Positions 50,997-60,945 are shown, counted from the first letter of the stretch. The stretch is 64,000 nucleotides of DNA from Nocardioides sp. BP30 (GCF_029873215.1 NZ_CP123620.1:1550001-1614000), one strand, 5' to 3'. Notes: generated by a model from the letters alone, not told the origin. Numbers and translations are program-made.

Positions 50997-51182
50997 TCAG
51001 CGGGAGACCTTGCCGGCCTTGAGGCAGCCGGTGCAGACGTTGAGGCGCTTGGCGGTGCCGTTCACGACGGCGCGCACGCGCTGGATGTTGGGGTCGAAGC
51101 GGCGCTTCGTGATCTTGCGGGACCACGGCCGGTTGTTGCCGAAGCCCGGCTTCTTGGCGCAGATGTCGCAGACGGCAGCCAC
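50997..51182 (-). CDS. rpmB: 50S ribosomal protein L28
   Basis: A 61-residue ribosomal protein: AAVCDICAKKPGFGNN with ITKRRFDPNIQ, and CTGCLKAGKVSR at the end. Two CxxC pairs (CDIC, CTGC) show the zinc-binding type. GTG 51182 follows AGGAG at 7 nt. It is divergent from the DAK gene; the 227-bp gap holds a TACTCT -10 candidate for rpmB and otherwise nothing recognisable. Confidence 0.97.
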   Translation of the reverse strand: MAAVCDICAKKPGFGNNRPWSRKITKRRFDPNIQRVRAVVNGTAKRLNVCTGCLKAGKVSR

Positions 51183-51409
51183 CGTGAACTCCTGAAAAAT
51201 CGTGTGTCTAGGTCTCGTGTCGCCTCGCGCTCCGAGTGCAGGACACCCGGATCCAGCGCTGGCAACCGAACGAGAGTAGCCGATCTGTGGGCTCCGGCGG
51301 AAATCGCCGGTGGCCCCACTACTCTGAGGCCTTCTGAGGGTATCGAGAGGCGCGGCCGACACCGAACCGGCGCCTCGTCCGCGGTCGGGCCGGAAGGAGG
51401 TGGTCGGTG

Positions 51410-53050
51410 ATGCTGCTGGACCTGTCGGTGATCCACCGGTTCGCCGACCTGGCGGCCGACGCGCTCGGTGCGCACCGTGAGGAGATCGACGGTCTCAACG
51501 TCTATCCCGTCCCCGACGCCGACACCGGCACCAACCTCTACCTCACCGCCACCTCGGCGCGCGACGCGCTCTGCGAGGTCGACGGCGGCGACGCGCGGGA
51601 GGCGCTGGCGGCCTACGCCCGCGGCGCGCTCCTCGGCGCCCGGGGCAACTCCGGGGTGATTCTGGCGGAGATGCTGGGGGCGGCGCTGCGCCGCCTGGTG
51701 GCTGCCGATGACGGCGAGCGCCGGGCGACGGTCTTCGCCGACGCCCTCCGCCTGGCCAGCGAGGCGGCGTACGCAGCGGTGGGGAGCCCGGTCGAGGGCA
51801 CCATGCTGACCGTCTGCCGGGCGGCCGCGGAGGCGGGCCTGGCGCGTGCCGAGGAACCGACCGCGCAGACCCGCGACGTGGTGGCTGCGGCCGCCGACGG
51901 TGCCCGCGAGGCGCTCCAGCGCACTCCCGAGCAGCTCGGTCGTCTCGCCGAGGCGGGGGTGGTCGACGCCGGTGGCCGCGGGGTCAGCGTCATCTTCGAC
52001 GCGGTCGACCGAGCGCTGACGGGACGGCGCCCGACCGAGGTCGCGGTGCGGACCCGGCCGACGGCCGGCCCCGAAGCCGCCCCGGAGGCCGCCCCGGAGG
52101 CGCAGGGCGAGCCGGGGCCCCACCTCACCGAGGACGGCCCGGCGTACGAGGTGATGTTCCTGCTCGACGCGGAGGACGCCTCCATCCCGACGCTGCGCAG
52201 CACCCTCGGCGCGCTCGGCGACTCATTGGTGGTCGTGGGCGGCGAGGGACTGTGGAACGTGCACGTGCATGTCGACGACGTGGGTGCGGCGATCGAGGCG
52301 GGCATCGCGGCGGGGCGTCCGCACCGGGTGCGGGTGACCCACTTCCTGGAGCAGAGCATCCGGCCGGGCGCCCCGAGCGCGACCGCTGCCCGTACCGGTC
52401 GCGCCGTGGTGGCGGCCGCGAGCGGACCGGGCCTGCGCGCCCTGTTCGAGGCGGCCGGGGCCGTCGTGCTGCAGGCCCGACCCACCACCGCCGAGCTGGT
52501 CTCGGCGCTGGTGGCGACGGGTGCGGCGGAGGTGGTCGTGCTGCCCAACGACTTCCGCACCATGCGGTACGCCGAGGCCGCCGCACGCACCGTCGAACAG
52601 GACCACGGACTGCGGGTGGCGGTCATCCCCAGCACGGCGCAGGTCCAGGGCCTGGCAGCGATGGCCGTGCACGACCCCGCGGCACCGTTCGGCAGGGACG
52701 TGCTCGAGATGACGGCGACCGCGCGGCACGCCCGTCACGGAGCCGTCACCGTCGCCGACAGGCGTGCGCTCACGCTGGCGGGCCCGTGCGAGCCCGGCGA
52801 CACGCTGGGTGTCATCGACGGTGAGTTCGTCCGCGTGGGCGGTGCCCTCGAGGAGGTCGCCGTCGACGTGCTCAGCCGGCTCATCGGCGGTGGCGGCGAG
52901 ATGGTCACGCTGGTCTCCGGGGCCGACGACGCGGAGGGCGCCCTGGCCGAGGCGGCCCGCGGGTGGGTGGAGGAGCGCCACCCCAGCGTCGACGTCGTCT
53001 GCTACGCCGGCGGACAGGCCCGCTACCCGCTGCTGGTGGCGGTCGAGTGA
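51410..53050 (+). CDS. DAK/FakA-like kinase (DhaL + YloV-type domain)
   Basis: A 546-residue protein with an N-terminal DhaL/DAK2 domain (NVYPVPDADTGTNLYLT, Asp residues for Mg-ADP; GARGNSGVI) and a C-terminal YloV/FakA-type domain. Homologues phosphorylate fatty acids bound to FakB; in actinobacteria the gene is a constant neighbour of rpmB and recG. ATG 51410 is preceded by GGAAGGAGG; GTG 51407 is in frame. No fakB (DegV) is visible here. Its stop overlaps recG. Confidence 0.9.
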   Translation: MLLDLSVIHRFADLAADALGAHREEIDGLNVYPVPDADTGTNLYLTATSARDALCEVDGGDAREALAAYARGALLGARGNSGVILAEMLGAALRRLVAADDGERRATVFADALRLASEAAYAAVGSPVEGTMLTVCRAAAEAGLARAEEPTAQTRDVVAAAADGAREALQRTPEQLGRLAEAGVVDAGGRGVSVIFDAVDRALTGRRPTEVAVRTRPTAGPEAAPEAAPEAQGEPGPHLTEDGPAYEVMFLLDAEDASIPTLRSTLGALGDSLVVVGGEGLWNVHVHVDDVGAAIEAGIAAGRPHRVRVTHFLEQSIRPGAPSATAARTGRAVVAAASGPGLRALFEAAGAVVLQARPTTAELVSALVATGAAEVVVLPNDFRTMRYAEAAARTVEQDHGLRVAVIPSTAQVQGLAAMAVHDPAAPFGRDVLEMTATARHARHGAVTVADRRALTLAGPCEPGDTLGVIDGEFVRVGGALEEVAVDVLSRLIGGGGEMVTLVSGADDAEGALAEAARGWVEERHPSVDVVCYAGGQARYPLLVAVE

Positions 53051-55314
53051 TCACGCTGGACTCGCCCGTCCAGGCCGTCCTGGGCGATCACAAGAAGGCG
53101 GAGAAGATCGTGAGCGGGCTGGGCCTGCGCACGGTCGGCGACCTGCTGCACCACTTCCCGCGGCGCTACCTCAACACGGCGAGGCTGACCCAGGTCTCGG
53201 AGTTGCAGGAGGGGCTGATGCTCACCGTGCTCGGTGAGATCGTCAGCACCCGGATGGCCAGCTACACCGATCGACGCACGGGCCGGCCGGCGTACCGGGT
53301 GGAGACCGTGCTGCAGACCGACGGGCCGCGCCTGTCGATGACGTTCTTCGCCAAGCGCAAGCACATCGCGGAGTGGAATGCGGCGCGCCTCGCGCCCGGG
53401 ACGCGCGGCGTCTTCATCGGCAAGGCAGGGTCCTTCCGCAACCAGTGGCAGCTGACCAACCCGCAGATGGTGCTCTTCGGCGATGCCACCGACGCCGGTG
53501 CCGACGGGGTCCCCGACGATGCCGCGATGACCATCGAGGCGCTCACCGACGTCTTCCCGATCTATCCGTTGACCGCCGGCGTGCTCTCCTGGGATCTGCA
53601 GCGCGCGGTGCGGTTCGCCCGCGAGGTGGTCACCGGGATCGAGGACGCGCTGCCTGACCCGGTCCGCCATCGGCACCAGATCATCGACCTGCGCACGGCC
53701 TTCGACCAGATCCACCAGCCGGCGAGCTTCGAGGAGGTCGAGGAGGCGCAGCGGCGGTTCCGGTTCGCCGAGGCGCTGACGCTCCAGCTGGTGCTGGGCA
53801 GGCGTCGTCGCGCGCTGATGGCGCAGGGTGCCCAAGCCCGCACCGGGGGCAGCCACCCGGCGGGCGAGAGCCTGCTGGAGCGGTTCGACGCCACCCTCCC
53901 CTTCGAGCTCACCGTCGGCCAACGGGAGGTCGGTCGGCAGCTGGAGCACGACCTGGCCCAGCCGCACCCGATGAACCGGCTGCTCCAGGGCGAGGTGGGC
54001 TCCGGCAAGACCCTGGTCGCGTTCCGGGCGATGCTGCGGGTCGTCGACTCCGGCGGCCAGGCAGCGCTGCTGGCCCCCACCGAGGTGCTGGCCCAGCAGC
54101 ACTACCGCTCGATCAGCACCCTGCTCGCCCCGCTCAACGGCGGCAGCACCGCCGGGGGCGGTCTCTTCGGGGGCGGTACGGCGGTCGAGCTGCTCACCGG
54201 CTCGATGACCAAGTCCCAGCGCAAGGAGCCGCTGAGCCGGATCGCCGTGGGCGAGTCCGGCATCGTCGTCGGCACCCACGCGCTGCTGCAGGACCAGGTC
54301 ATGTTCGACGACCTCGGCCTGGTCGTGGTCGACGAGCAGCACCGGTTCGGGGTCGAGCAGCGCGCCGCGCTCACCGACAAGGCCGGGACGCCCCCGCACG
54401 TGCTGGTCATGACGGCGACCCCCATCCCGCGGACCGTGGCGATGACCGTCTTCGGCGACCTCGAGGTCTCGACCCTCACCGAGCTGCCGGCGGGCAGGGC
54501 GCCGATTCAGACCAACCTGGTCCCGCTGGCCGAGCGACCCGGCTGGATCGAGCGGGTCTGGGAGCGCGTGCGGGAGGAGGTCGGCAAGGGCCACCAGGCC
54601 TACGTGGTCGCGCCGCGGATCAGCGGGGACGACACGGAGCAGGGCGAGACCGATGCGGTCGACCTCGACGAGGACGGCAATCCGATCAAGTCGCCGTCCG
54701 GCCAGCTCGCGTCGGTCGTCGACCTCGCCGAGCAGCTCGGGGGTGGTCCGCTGGTGGGGGTCCGCATCGCCGTTCTGCACGGCCGGTTGCCGGCGGAGGA
54801 GAAGGACCGCACCATGCGCGCCTTCGCTGCCGGCGAGATCGACGTGCTCGTCTCCACCACCGTGATCGAGGTCGGCGTGGACGTCGCGAACGCCACCGCG
54901 ATGGTGATCGTGGACGCCGAGCGCTTCGGCGTCTCCCAGCTGCACCAGCTGCGCGGTCGGGTCGGACGCGGCGGCCTGCCGGGACTGTGCCTGCTGGTCT
55001 CGCACGCGGAGGCCGGTACGCCGGCGCGCGAGCGGCTGGAGGCGGTCGCGAGCACGACCGACGGGTTCGCCCTCTCGCGGGTCGACCTCGAGCAGCGCCG
55101 CGAGGGCGACGTCCTGGGCGCCTCCCAGTCCGGCAGGCGCTCCAGTCTGCAGAACCTGCGGGTGCTGCGCGACGAGGACACCATCGAGGAGGCCCGGGCA
55201 GCGGCGAACGCGCTGTTGGACGAGGATGTGGACCTGCAGCAGGCACCGCTGCTCGCGCGCGAGGTCGCGGAGATCGAGAGCTCGGTGCGAGCCGACTACA
55301 TCGAGAAGGGCTGA
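53047..55314 (+). CDS. recG: ATP-dependent DNA helicase RecG
   Basis: A 755-residue helicase that reverses stalled forks and processes branched DNA. It has an N-terminal wedge/OB domain, Walker A GEVGSGKT (about residue 315), DEQHRFGVEQR (motif II, about 430), MTATPIPRT and QLRGRVGRG. Two short low-complexity insertions (around 360-385 and 520-545) enlarge the helicase domains. GTG 53047 overlaps the DAK stop (GTGA). Confidence 0.96.
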   Translation: MITLDSPVQAVLGDHKKAEKIVSGLGLRTVGDLLHHFPRRYLNTARLTQVSELQEGLMLTVLGEIVSTRMASYTDRRTGRPAYRVETVLQTDGPRLSMTFFAKRKHIAEWNAARLAPGTRGVFIGKAGSFRNQWQLTNPQMVLFGDATDAGADGVPDDAAMTIEALTDVFPIYPLTAGVLSWDLQRAVRFAREVVTGIEDALPDPVRHRHQIIDLRTAFDQIHQPASFEEVEEAQRRFRFAEALTLQLVLGRRRRALMAQGAQARTGGSHPAGESLLERFDATLPFELTVGQREVGRQLEHDLAQPHPMNRLLQGEVGSGKTLVAFRAMLRVVDSGGQAALLAPTEVLAQQHYRSISTLLAPLNGGSTAGGGLFGGGTAVELLTGSMTKSQRKEPLSRIAVGESGIVVGTHALLQDQVMFDDLGLVVVDEQHRFGVEQRAALTDKAGTPPHVLVMTATPIPRTVAMTVFGDLEVSTLTELPAGRAPIQTNLVPLAERPGWIERVWERVREEVGKGHQAYVVAPRISGDDTEQGETDAVDLDEDGNPIKSPSGQLASVVDLAEQLGGGPLVGVRIAVLHGRLPAEEKDRTMRAFAAGEIDVLVSTTVIEVGVDVANATAMVIVDAERFGVSQLHQLRGRVGRGGLPGLCLLVSHAEAGTPARERLEAVASTTDGFALSRVDLEQRREGDVLGASQSGRRSSLQNLRVLRDEDTIEEARAAANALLDEDVDLQQAPLLAREVAEIESSVRADYIEKG

Positions 55315-55317
55315 GCC

Positions 55318-55881
55318 GTGACCCGGATCATCGGCGGAACCGCTGGCGGCCGGCGCCTCAGCACGCCCCGCGGTGCGCAGACCCGGCCCACCAGCGACCG
55401 GGTGCGCGAGGCGCTCTTCTCCGCGATCGAGTCGTGGTGCGGCTCCCTGCAGGGCCTGCGCTTCCTGGACCTGTACGCCGGCAGCGGCGCCGTCGGCCTG
55501 GAGGCGTGGTCGCGCGGCGCCGGCGTGGTGACGCTGGTCGAGCAGGACCGGCGGACCGCGGCGATCATCACCGGCAACGCCGCCACGCTCGGCTTCGGGC
55601 GCGCCAACGTGGTCACCTCGGCGGTGGCGACCGCGCTGGCCAAGCCGCCCGCGGCGCCGTACGACATCGTGTTCTCCGACCCGCCCTACCCGCTGGCCGA
55701 GGACGCGCTGGCGAGCGACCTCGCCGCCCTGGCCGAGAACGGCTGGCTGGTGCCGGGCGCGCTCGTGGTCGTGGAGCGGTCCGCGCGCAGCCCCGAGCCG
55801 ACCTGGCCGGCGACCTTCGAGGACGTCCGGAGCAGGAAGTACGGCGAGTCGACGCTTTGGTACGGTCACGCCGGATCCTGA
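55318..55881 (+). CDS. rsmD: 16S rRNA (guanine966-N2)-methyltransferase
   Basis: A 187-residue SAM enzyme. GGRRLSTPRGAQTRPTSDRVREALF, the SAM loop LDLYAGSGAVGLEA and the catalytic SDPPYPL identify RsmD. It starts 3 bp after recG and is followed by coaD after 22 bp, a conserved operon. Confidence 0.95.
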   Translation: MTRIIGGTAGGRRLSTPRGAQTRPTSDRVREALFSAIESWCGSLQGLRFLDLYAGSGAVGLEAWSRGAGVVTLVEQDRRTAAIITGNAATLGFGRANVVTSAVATALAKPPAAPYDIVFSDPPYPLAEDALASDLAALAENGWLVPGALVVVERSARSPEPTWPATFEDVRSRKYGESTLWYGHAGS

Positions 55882-55903
55882 CCCCGACCTGTGGAGGTGT
55901 GAG

Positions 55904-56386
55904 ATGCGCCGTGCCGTCTGCCCGGGCTCGTTCGACCCGGTGACCAACGGGCACATCGACATCTTCCGGCGCGCGTCGCGGCTCTTCGACGAGGTGGTGG
56001 TCGCCACCGGCACCAACATCTCCAAGAGCCGGCTGTTCTCGCCCGAGGAGCGGATGGCGATGCTGCGCGAGGCGACCGCCGACCTGCCGAACGTGCGGGT
56101 GGAGGGCTTCACCGGGCTGATCGTCGACTTCTGCCGTGCGATCGACGCGGTCGCGATCGTCAAGGGCATCCGCGGGGCGACCGACTACGAGTATGAGCTG
56201 CCGATGGCGCAGATGAACGTGCACCTGACCGGCGTCGAGACGGTGTTCCTGGCCGGGGCGACCGGCAACGTGTTCGTCTCCTCCAGCCTCATCAAGGAGG
56301 TCGCCTCCTTCGGTGGGGACGTGGCGGCGTTCGTGCCGCCGTACGTGCTCGCGGCGTTGGGGGAGAAGCTCCCGCCGCGCTCGTAG
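55904..56386 (+). CDS. coaD: Phosphopantetheine adenylyltransferase
   Basis: A 160-residue nucleotidyltransferase of coenzyme A synthesis. It has CPGSFDPVTNGHIDI (TxGH adenylyl motif), VKGIRGATDYEYE and SSSLIKEVA. It is preceded by a GGAGG site. Its TAG stop forms part of the TAGAAT hexamer that precedes the next gene. Confidence 0.97.
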   Translation: MRRAVCPGSFDPVTNGHIDIFRRASRLFDEVVVATGTNISKSRLFSPEERMAMLREATADLPNVRVEGFTGLIVDFCRAIDAVAIVKGIRGATDYEYELPMAQMNVHLTGVETVFLAGATGNVFVSSSLIKEVASFGGDVAAFVPPYVLAALGEKLPPRS

Positions 56387-56395
56387 AATGGAGAG

Positions 56396-56953
56396 GTGAG
56401 CACCATCGACCTGCGTGGTCCCTTCGTCCTCGACACCCGCGACCTGGGCCGCCGAGCCGGCAGCCAGCGCGAGTACACGCTGACCGTGCCGGCTCCGGCC
56501 GAGCTCGGCATCGACGTCTTCGCCGTCCCCGAGGGCGACCCGGTCGATGTGGAGGTGCGGCTCGAGGCCGTCGTGGACGGTGTGCTGGCCACGGGCAGCG
56601 CTCTCGCGGAGCTGAAGGGCGAGTGCGTGCGCTGCCTGGACCCGATCCAGGACGAGGTCGAGGCTCACTTCCAGGAGCTGTTCCTCTACGACGCCCCCGA
56701 GTCCGAGGACGAGGAGGACGACGATCTCAGCGTGGTCGTCGAGGAGCACATCGACCTTGAGACGGCGATCCGCAACGCGATCGTCCTGGAGATCCCCTTC
56801 CAGCCGCTGTGCTCCGAGGACTGCCCCGGGCTGTGCCAGGAGTGCGGTGCCTCCCTCAAGGAGGACCCGGGCCACACCCACGGGGCGGTCATCGACCCCC
56901 GCTGGGCGGGCCTGGCCTCGCTCCAGGCCGACGCTGATCGGGGCGAGGCCTGA
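56396..56953 (+). CDS. DUF177 (YceD-like) protein
   Basis: A 185-residue acidic protein of the DUF177 family, with paired Cys motifs CVRCLDPI and [13 protein letters not shown] that may bind a metal. The family is almost always next to rpmF and is linked to rRNA or ribosomal protein L32 production. TAGAAT 56384-56389 lies 6 nt before GTG 56396, so the gene is leaderless with a near-consensus -10. Confidence 0.93.
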   Translation: MSTIDLRGPFVLDTRDLGRRAGSQREYTLTVPAPAELGIDVFAVPEGDPVDVEVRLEAVVDGVLATGSALAELKGECVRCLDPIQDEVEAHFQELFLYDAPESEDEEDDDLSVVVEEHIDLETAIRNAIVLEIPFQPLCSEDCPGLCQECGASLKEDPGHTHGAVIDPRWAGLASLQADADRGEA

Positions 56954-57063
56954 GGCGTACGGCGCCGCCGCGGTCGGCCGATTGGAGCCTGGCCCCCCGA
57001 TCCCGTTAGACTTCCCGGGTTGCCCGCAAGGGCGTTCGGACTTTTTTTCACGAGGAGATAACA

Positions 57064-57249
57064 GTGGCTGTCCCGAAGCGGAAGATGTCGCGCAGCAACA
57101 CCCGGCACCGTCGTTCGGCCTGGAAGGCCGTCGCGCCGACGCTGGTCACCTGCGCGAACCCCGCCTGCGGTGCCAAGCACCTGCCGCACCGCGCCTGTGG
57201 CACGTGCGGTCAGTACGGCGCCCGCGCCGACCGTCGTCAGGTCCTCTGA
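57064..57249 (+). CDS. rpmF: 50S ribosomal protein L32
   Basis: A 61-residue protein beginning [17 protein letters not shown], with a four-Cys zinc ribbon ([13 protein letters not shown]). GTG 57064 follows GAGGAG. It sits between the DUF177 gene and rnc; its TGA overlaps the presumed rnc start. Confidence 0.97.
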   Translation: MAVPKRKMSRSNTRHRRSAWKAVAPTLVTCANPACGAKHLPHRACGTCGQYGARADRRQVL

Positions 57250-57977
57250 CTTCTCCTGGTCTCCTGTCGAACTACGCTGAGCTTCGAGCGCTGCTCGGGG
57301 ATCCGATCCTGGACCCCGGGCTGCTCGAGCTTGCGTTGACGCACCGTTCCTTCGCCTATGAGAACGGTGGCATCCCCACCAACGAGCGGCTGGAGTTCCT
57401 GGGGGACTCCGTGCTGGGCGTGGTGGTGACCGAGACGCTCTACCGCAGGCACCCCGATCTCTCCGAGGGTCGGCTGGCCAAGCTGCGGGCGGCCGTCGTG
57501 AACGCGCGCGCCCTGGCCGGGGTCGGTCGGGGCATCGGTCTGGGCGAGCACATCAAGCTGGGCCGCGGCGAGGAGGCCACCGGGGGGCGCGACAAGGCCT
57601 CCATCGTCTCCGACACCGTCGAGGCGGTCATCGGCGCGATCCACCTCAGCGGCGGCATCGAGGTCTCCGCCGCGGTGGTGCACCGGCTTTTCGACCCGCT
57701 CATCGAGCAGGCGTCGGCGCTGGGCGCCGGGCTGGACTGGAAGACCTCGCTGCAGGAGATCACCGCTGAGCGGGGGCTCGGCGTGCCCGACTACGTGATC
57801 AGCGCCGAGGGTCCCGACCACATGAAGGTCTTCACCGCCAAGGTGCGGGTGGGAGACACGCTCTACGGCAACGGCGTCGGGCGCTCCAAGAAGGAGGCCG
57901 AGCAGGCCGCCGCGGAGACCGCCTACCTGGAGCTGACAGCGCAGGCCGAGCAGGCCGCGCCGACCCGGGCCGAGTAG
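57246..57977 (+). CDS. rnc: Ribonuclease III (probable CTG start)
   Basis: A 243-residue endonuclease cutting double-stranded RNA in rRNA processing. The catalytic helix [13 protein letters not shown] and DTVEAVIGA supply the acidic Mg residues, and a C-terminal dsRNA-binding domain is present (KTSLQE...[14 protein letters not shown]). No ATG, GTG or TTG exists before the conserved N-terminus ([13 protein letters not shown]) except GTG 57204 deep inside rpmF. CTG 57246 overlaps the rpmF stop as CTGA, mirroring the ATGA/GTGA couplings elsewhere, so I use it. Confidence 0.9.
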   Translation: MTSPGLLSNYAELRALLGDPILDPGLLELALTHRSFAYENGGIPTNERLEFLGDSVLGVVVTETLYRRHPDLSEGRLAKLRAAVVNARALAGVGRGIGLGEHIKLGRGEEATGGRDKASIVSDTVEAVIGAIHLSGGIEVSAAVVHRLFDPLIEQASALGAGLDWKTSLQEITAERGLGVPDYVISAEGPDHMKVFTAKVRVGDTLYGNGVGRSKKEAEQAAAETAYLELTAQAEQAAPTRAE

Positions 57978-57984
57978 GCCCGCG

Positions 57985-58839
57985 TTGCCGGAGCTGCCCG
58001 AGGTCGAGGTCGTCCGGGCCGGGCTCGAGCGCCACGTCGTGGGCGCCACCGTCGCGGCCGTCGAGGTCCTGCACCCCCGGCCCGTACGCCGGCACGTGCC
58101 GGGCCCGTCCGACTTCGCCTCGGCGCTGACCGGCCGGACGTTCACCGCCGCCCGCCGTCGCGGCAAGTACCTGTGGCTGCCGCTGGAGAGCGGGGACGCC
58201 CTGATGGCGCACCTGGGGATGAGCGGCCAGATGCTGGTGCAGCCGGTCGGCGCACCCGACGAGCGGCACCTGCGGGTTCGGTTCACCCTCGCCGGGGACG
58301 ATCGCGAGCTGCGCTTCGTCGACCAGCGGATGTTCGGCGGCCTCGCCCTCTCGCCGGGGGGAGCCGTGCTGCCGCCCGAGATCGCCCACATCGCGCCCGA
58401 CCCGCTCGACGAGCTCTTCGACGAGGACCGCTTCGTCGCCCGGGTGCGGCGCTCCAGCAGCGGGATCAAGCGGATCCTGCTCACCCAGACCGTGATCAGC
58501 GGCGTCGGTAACATCTACGCCGACGAGGCGCTGTGGCGCAGCCGGCTGCACGGCGAGCGTCCGGGGGACCGGCTCACCCGCACGCAGGTGCTCGAGCTGC
58601 TCGGGCACATCCGCGCGGTCATGAACGACGCCCTGGCCCAGGGCGGCACCTCCTTCGACGCCCTCTACGTCAACGTCAACGGCCAGTCCGGCTACTTCGA
58701 CCGGTCCCTGGCCGCGTACGGGCGCGTGGGCGAACCGTGCCGGCGCTGCGGCACGCCCATCCGGCGGGTGGCGTTCATGAACCGCTCCTCCTTCTTCTGC
58801 CCGGTGTGCCAGCCGGCGCCCCGGCGCGCCCGGCCGTGA
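57985..58839 (+). CDS. mutM: Formamidopyrimidine-DNA glycosylase
   Basis: A 284-residue base-excision repair glycosylase for oxidised guanine. The start is TTG 57985, so after Met removal the N-terminus is PELPEVE with catalytic Pro and Glu. The Lys loop is RRRGKYLWL, a helix-two-turn-helix follows, and the zinc finger is CRRC...CPVC near the end. It lies 7 bp after rnc and overlaps the next gene by 4 bp (GTGA). Confidence 0.96.
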   Translation: MPELPEVEVVRAGLERHVVGATVAAVEVLHPRPVRRHVPGPSDFASALTGRTFTAARRRGKYLWLPLESGDALMAHLGMSGQMLVQPVGAPDERHLRVRFTLAGDDRELRFVDQRMFGGLALSPGGAVLPPEIAHIAPDPLDELFDEDRFVARVRRSSSGIKRILLTQTVISGVGNIYADEALWRSRLHGERPGDRLTRTQVLELLGHIRAVMNDALAQGGTSFDALYVNVNGQSGYFDRSLAAYGRVGEPCRRCGTPIRRVAFMNRSSFFCPVCQPAPRRARP

Positions 58840-60431
58840 CCTCCGCGGCGGCGGCCAGCACGCCCGGCGTGACCACCATCCATCTGGCCTATCCCTTCCA
58901 CGACGTGCGCTCCGGGACCGCTGTGCTGGCAGCGGCCCTGACCCTGTTCGACGCCGACGACCCGGTCGAGCTGGTCCTCTCGGCCGCCGAGGGCATGCCC
59001 GGGGAGGCCGCTGTGGCGGAACTGGGTGACCTGTGGGGCGAGCTCATCGCGCGACTCGGCCAGGCGCCGAGGATGCGCGTCGTGGAGGCGGTCGAGGCAG
59101 CGACGCTGCAGGTGTTCGCCCGGATCGTGGTGACCGGTGACCCCATCGGTGACGCCACCGCGGTCCTCATGCTCGGCAGCGTGGGCCGCAACCTCGGCTC
59201 GGCGTACGGCGGGTCCGGCTGGCTTCGTGGACGGACCGACCTGATCCGCCTCGAGCTGGACGCGGCCGCCCGCCGCCGCCAGCAGCGATCCGGTCGGGCG
59301 CCCTGCGACCCGGTCCGGATCGTGGTGATGCTTCAGCACATCCAGGTCTGGAGTGCCGTGGACTCGATCGTGCGGGCTGCGCGGGACAGCGCCGAGGTCC
59401 GGCTCGACGTGGTGCTGATGCCCGACGCGAGCGGGAGCTTCCAGCAGCACCCGCGCGAGGAGGTGGCGGCGTACGTGGCCGAGCGGGGCGTGCCGCTGCG
59501 TGATCCGGAGTGGCTCCGTGGCCGGCTCACCGAGCTGGACGTCCTGATCGTGCCCGACCCCTACCTCGCCCGCTGGAACACCCCGCCCGGCCTGAGTCCG
59601 CAGGAGGTGGCCGAGGCGGGGGTCCGGCTGGTGCTCGCGCCGTACGCCCAGGCGCTCTCGGGCGACCCGGTCAATCTCAGGCTGATGCACGACCACCCGT
59701 TCCACCGGCTGGCGTGGCGGCTCTTCGCGCCCAGCGAGGGGGCGGTGGCGAACTATGCCCGCCACGGTGGCGCCGGCACCGCCCACGTCCGGTACCTCGG
59801 CAGCGTGAAGCGGGAGCGCCTCCTGGCCGATCAGGAGGCCGCCGTGCAGGCGCGCGACGTGCGAGCGCGCCTGGGGACCGAGCGGGTGGTGCTGTGGAAC
59901 CCGCACTTCGTCGGCGACCGCGCGCTGAGCACGTTCCAGGAGCTCGCCGAGCCGATCCTCGGGTACGCCGCGAGCCACCCGGAGCTGGGGCTGCTGGTGC
60001 GCCCGCACCCCCGGTTGGTCCCCGAGTACCTCTTCTCCGGCCTGCTGGAGCACGTGGCTGACTTCCGCGCGAGGTGCGAGCGGCTGCCGAACGTGATGCT
60101 CGACGAGTCGATGGACGCCACCGTGGCGATGCTGGCGGCGGACGCGATGGTCAGCGACCTGAGCTCGCTCATCGCCGAGTACCACGTCCTCGAACGCCCG
60201 ATCGCGCTGCTGCGCCCGAGCCCCGACCTCGCGTTCAACGAGGACCGGACGTGGCTGGACGGCACCACGATCATCGACGCCGTACCGGGGCTGACCGACT
60301 TCCTCGACCGGGTGCGGCCGGCCCCGCAGGCGCCCCGGGGAGCGCTGCCCGACCTCGGTGCGGGCGCCCGGATCGTCGAGACGATCGTACGCGACTACCG
60401 GGCCGAGCTCGCGGGCGCCTCGGCAGATTGA
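58836..60431 (+). CDS. CDP-glycerol glycerophosphotransferase-like protein
   Basis: A 531-residue protein with a GT-B-like C-terminal half. [43 protein letters not shown] resemble the C-terminal half of teichoic acid glycerophosphotransferases (TagB/TagF, usual motif SDxSS...E). The N-terminal 150 residues are unrecognised and hydrophobic in places, without a clear signal. It may add a poly(glycerol-phosphate)-like unit, but catalytic assignment needs alignment. GTG 58836 overlaps mutM, an unusual neighbour for a cell-wall gene. Confidence 0.7.
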   Translation: MTSAAAASTPGVTTIHLAYPFHDVRSGTAVLAAALTLFDADDPVELVLSAAEGMPGEAAVAELGDLWGELIARLGQAPRMRVVEAVEAATLQVFARIVVTGDPIGDATAVLMLGSVGRNLGSAYGGSGWLRGRTDLIRLELDAAARRRQQRSGRAPCDPVRIVVMLQHIQVWSAVDSIVRAARDSAEVRLDVVLMPDASGSFQQHPREEVAAYVAERGVPLRDPEWLRGRLTELDVLIVPDPYLARWNTPPGLSPQEVAEAGVRLVLAPYAQALSGDPVNLRLMHDHPFHRLAWRLFAPSEGAVANYARHGGAGTAHVRYLGSVKRERLLADQEAAVQARDVRARLGTERVVLWNPHFVGDRALSTFQELAEPILGYAASHPELGLLVRPHPRLVPEYLFSGLLEHVADFRARCERLPNVMLDESMDATVAMLAADAMVSDLSSLIAEYHVLERPIALLRPSPDLAFNEDRTWLDGTTIIDAVPGLTDFLDRVRPAPQAPRGALPDLGAGARIVETIVRDYRAELAGASAD

Positions 60432-60507
60432 CCCTGCGGCTGATCGGTGGGACTCTGGTAGACGGCCCGTCCGGGCCCACCGCGATCCGACGAAGGAAAT
60501 CCTCCTC

Positions 60508-60705
60508 ATGGCCAAGGCGCTGATCGGCTACATGCACAGCGACCTCCGGACACCGCACCACCTCACGGCCGAGAACGCTCGGCTGCGTGCGCGTGTCCAG
60601 GAGCTCGAGCAGTTGGTGCTGAACCTCAAGACGGAGAACGACTCGCTGCTCAAGGCGCACGCCGAGCTGCTCGAGTCCTCGATCCAGGAGATGCAGCCCG
60701 CCTGA
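60508..60705 (+). CDS. Small coiled-coil protein upstream of smc
   Basis: A 65-residue cytosolic protein, MAKALIGYMHS... then an almost continuous heptad pattern (AENARLRARVQELEQLVLNL and onward) predicting a coiled coil. A GAAGGA ribosome-binding site precedes ATG 60508. I recall similar MAKALIGY-type short coiled-coil proteins in other actinobacteria, with unknown function. A terminator follows before smc. Confidence 0.82.
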   Translation: MAKALIGYMHSDLRTPHHLTAENARLRARVQELEQLVLNLKTENDSLLKAHAELLESSIQEMQPA

Positions 60706-60728
60706 CGGACTCCGTGCCCGTCACCGGC

Positions 60729-60763
60729 AGAGCCGCCCCCGACCCGATGTCGGAGGCGGCTCT
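60729..60763 (+). terminator. Terminator after the coiled-coil gene
   Basis: AGAGCCGCC 60729-60737 pairs with GGCGGCTCT 60755-60763 with an inner CCGAC/GTCGG stem. Confidence 0.7.
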
Positions 60764-60923
60764 CGTGCTGTCGGGCGTCCCGGCACACAGGAGCGGTGGG
60801 AGTGCGGGGATCGCGCTCGCGTCGAGGGCTGAGGCCGTCTCGCCGCGCGCGAGCGGATGAGGGCCGTCGCGGCGTACGGGCTTGTTAGGGTGTGTCTGGC
60901 CGAGCTTCCCCCGCGCGAGTGAG

Positions 60924-60945
60924 CCTGTCAGTGCCCTCTGACAGG
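60924..60945. promoter_or_regulatory. 8-bp inverted repeat in the smc upstream region
   Basis: CCTGTCAG 60924-60931 and CTGACAGG 60938-60945 are perfect complements around a 6-nt loop, 36 bp before the smc start. It could be an operator or an mRNA hairpin. Otherwise 60764-60981 holds no gene. Confidence 0.45.
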
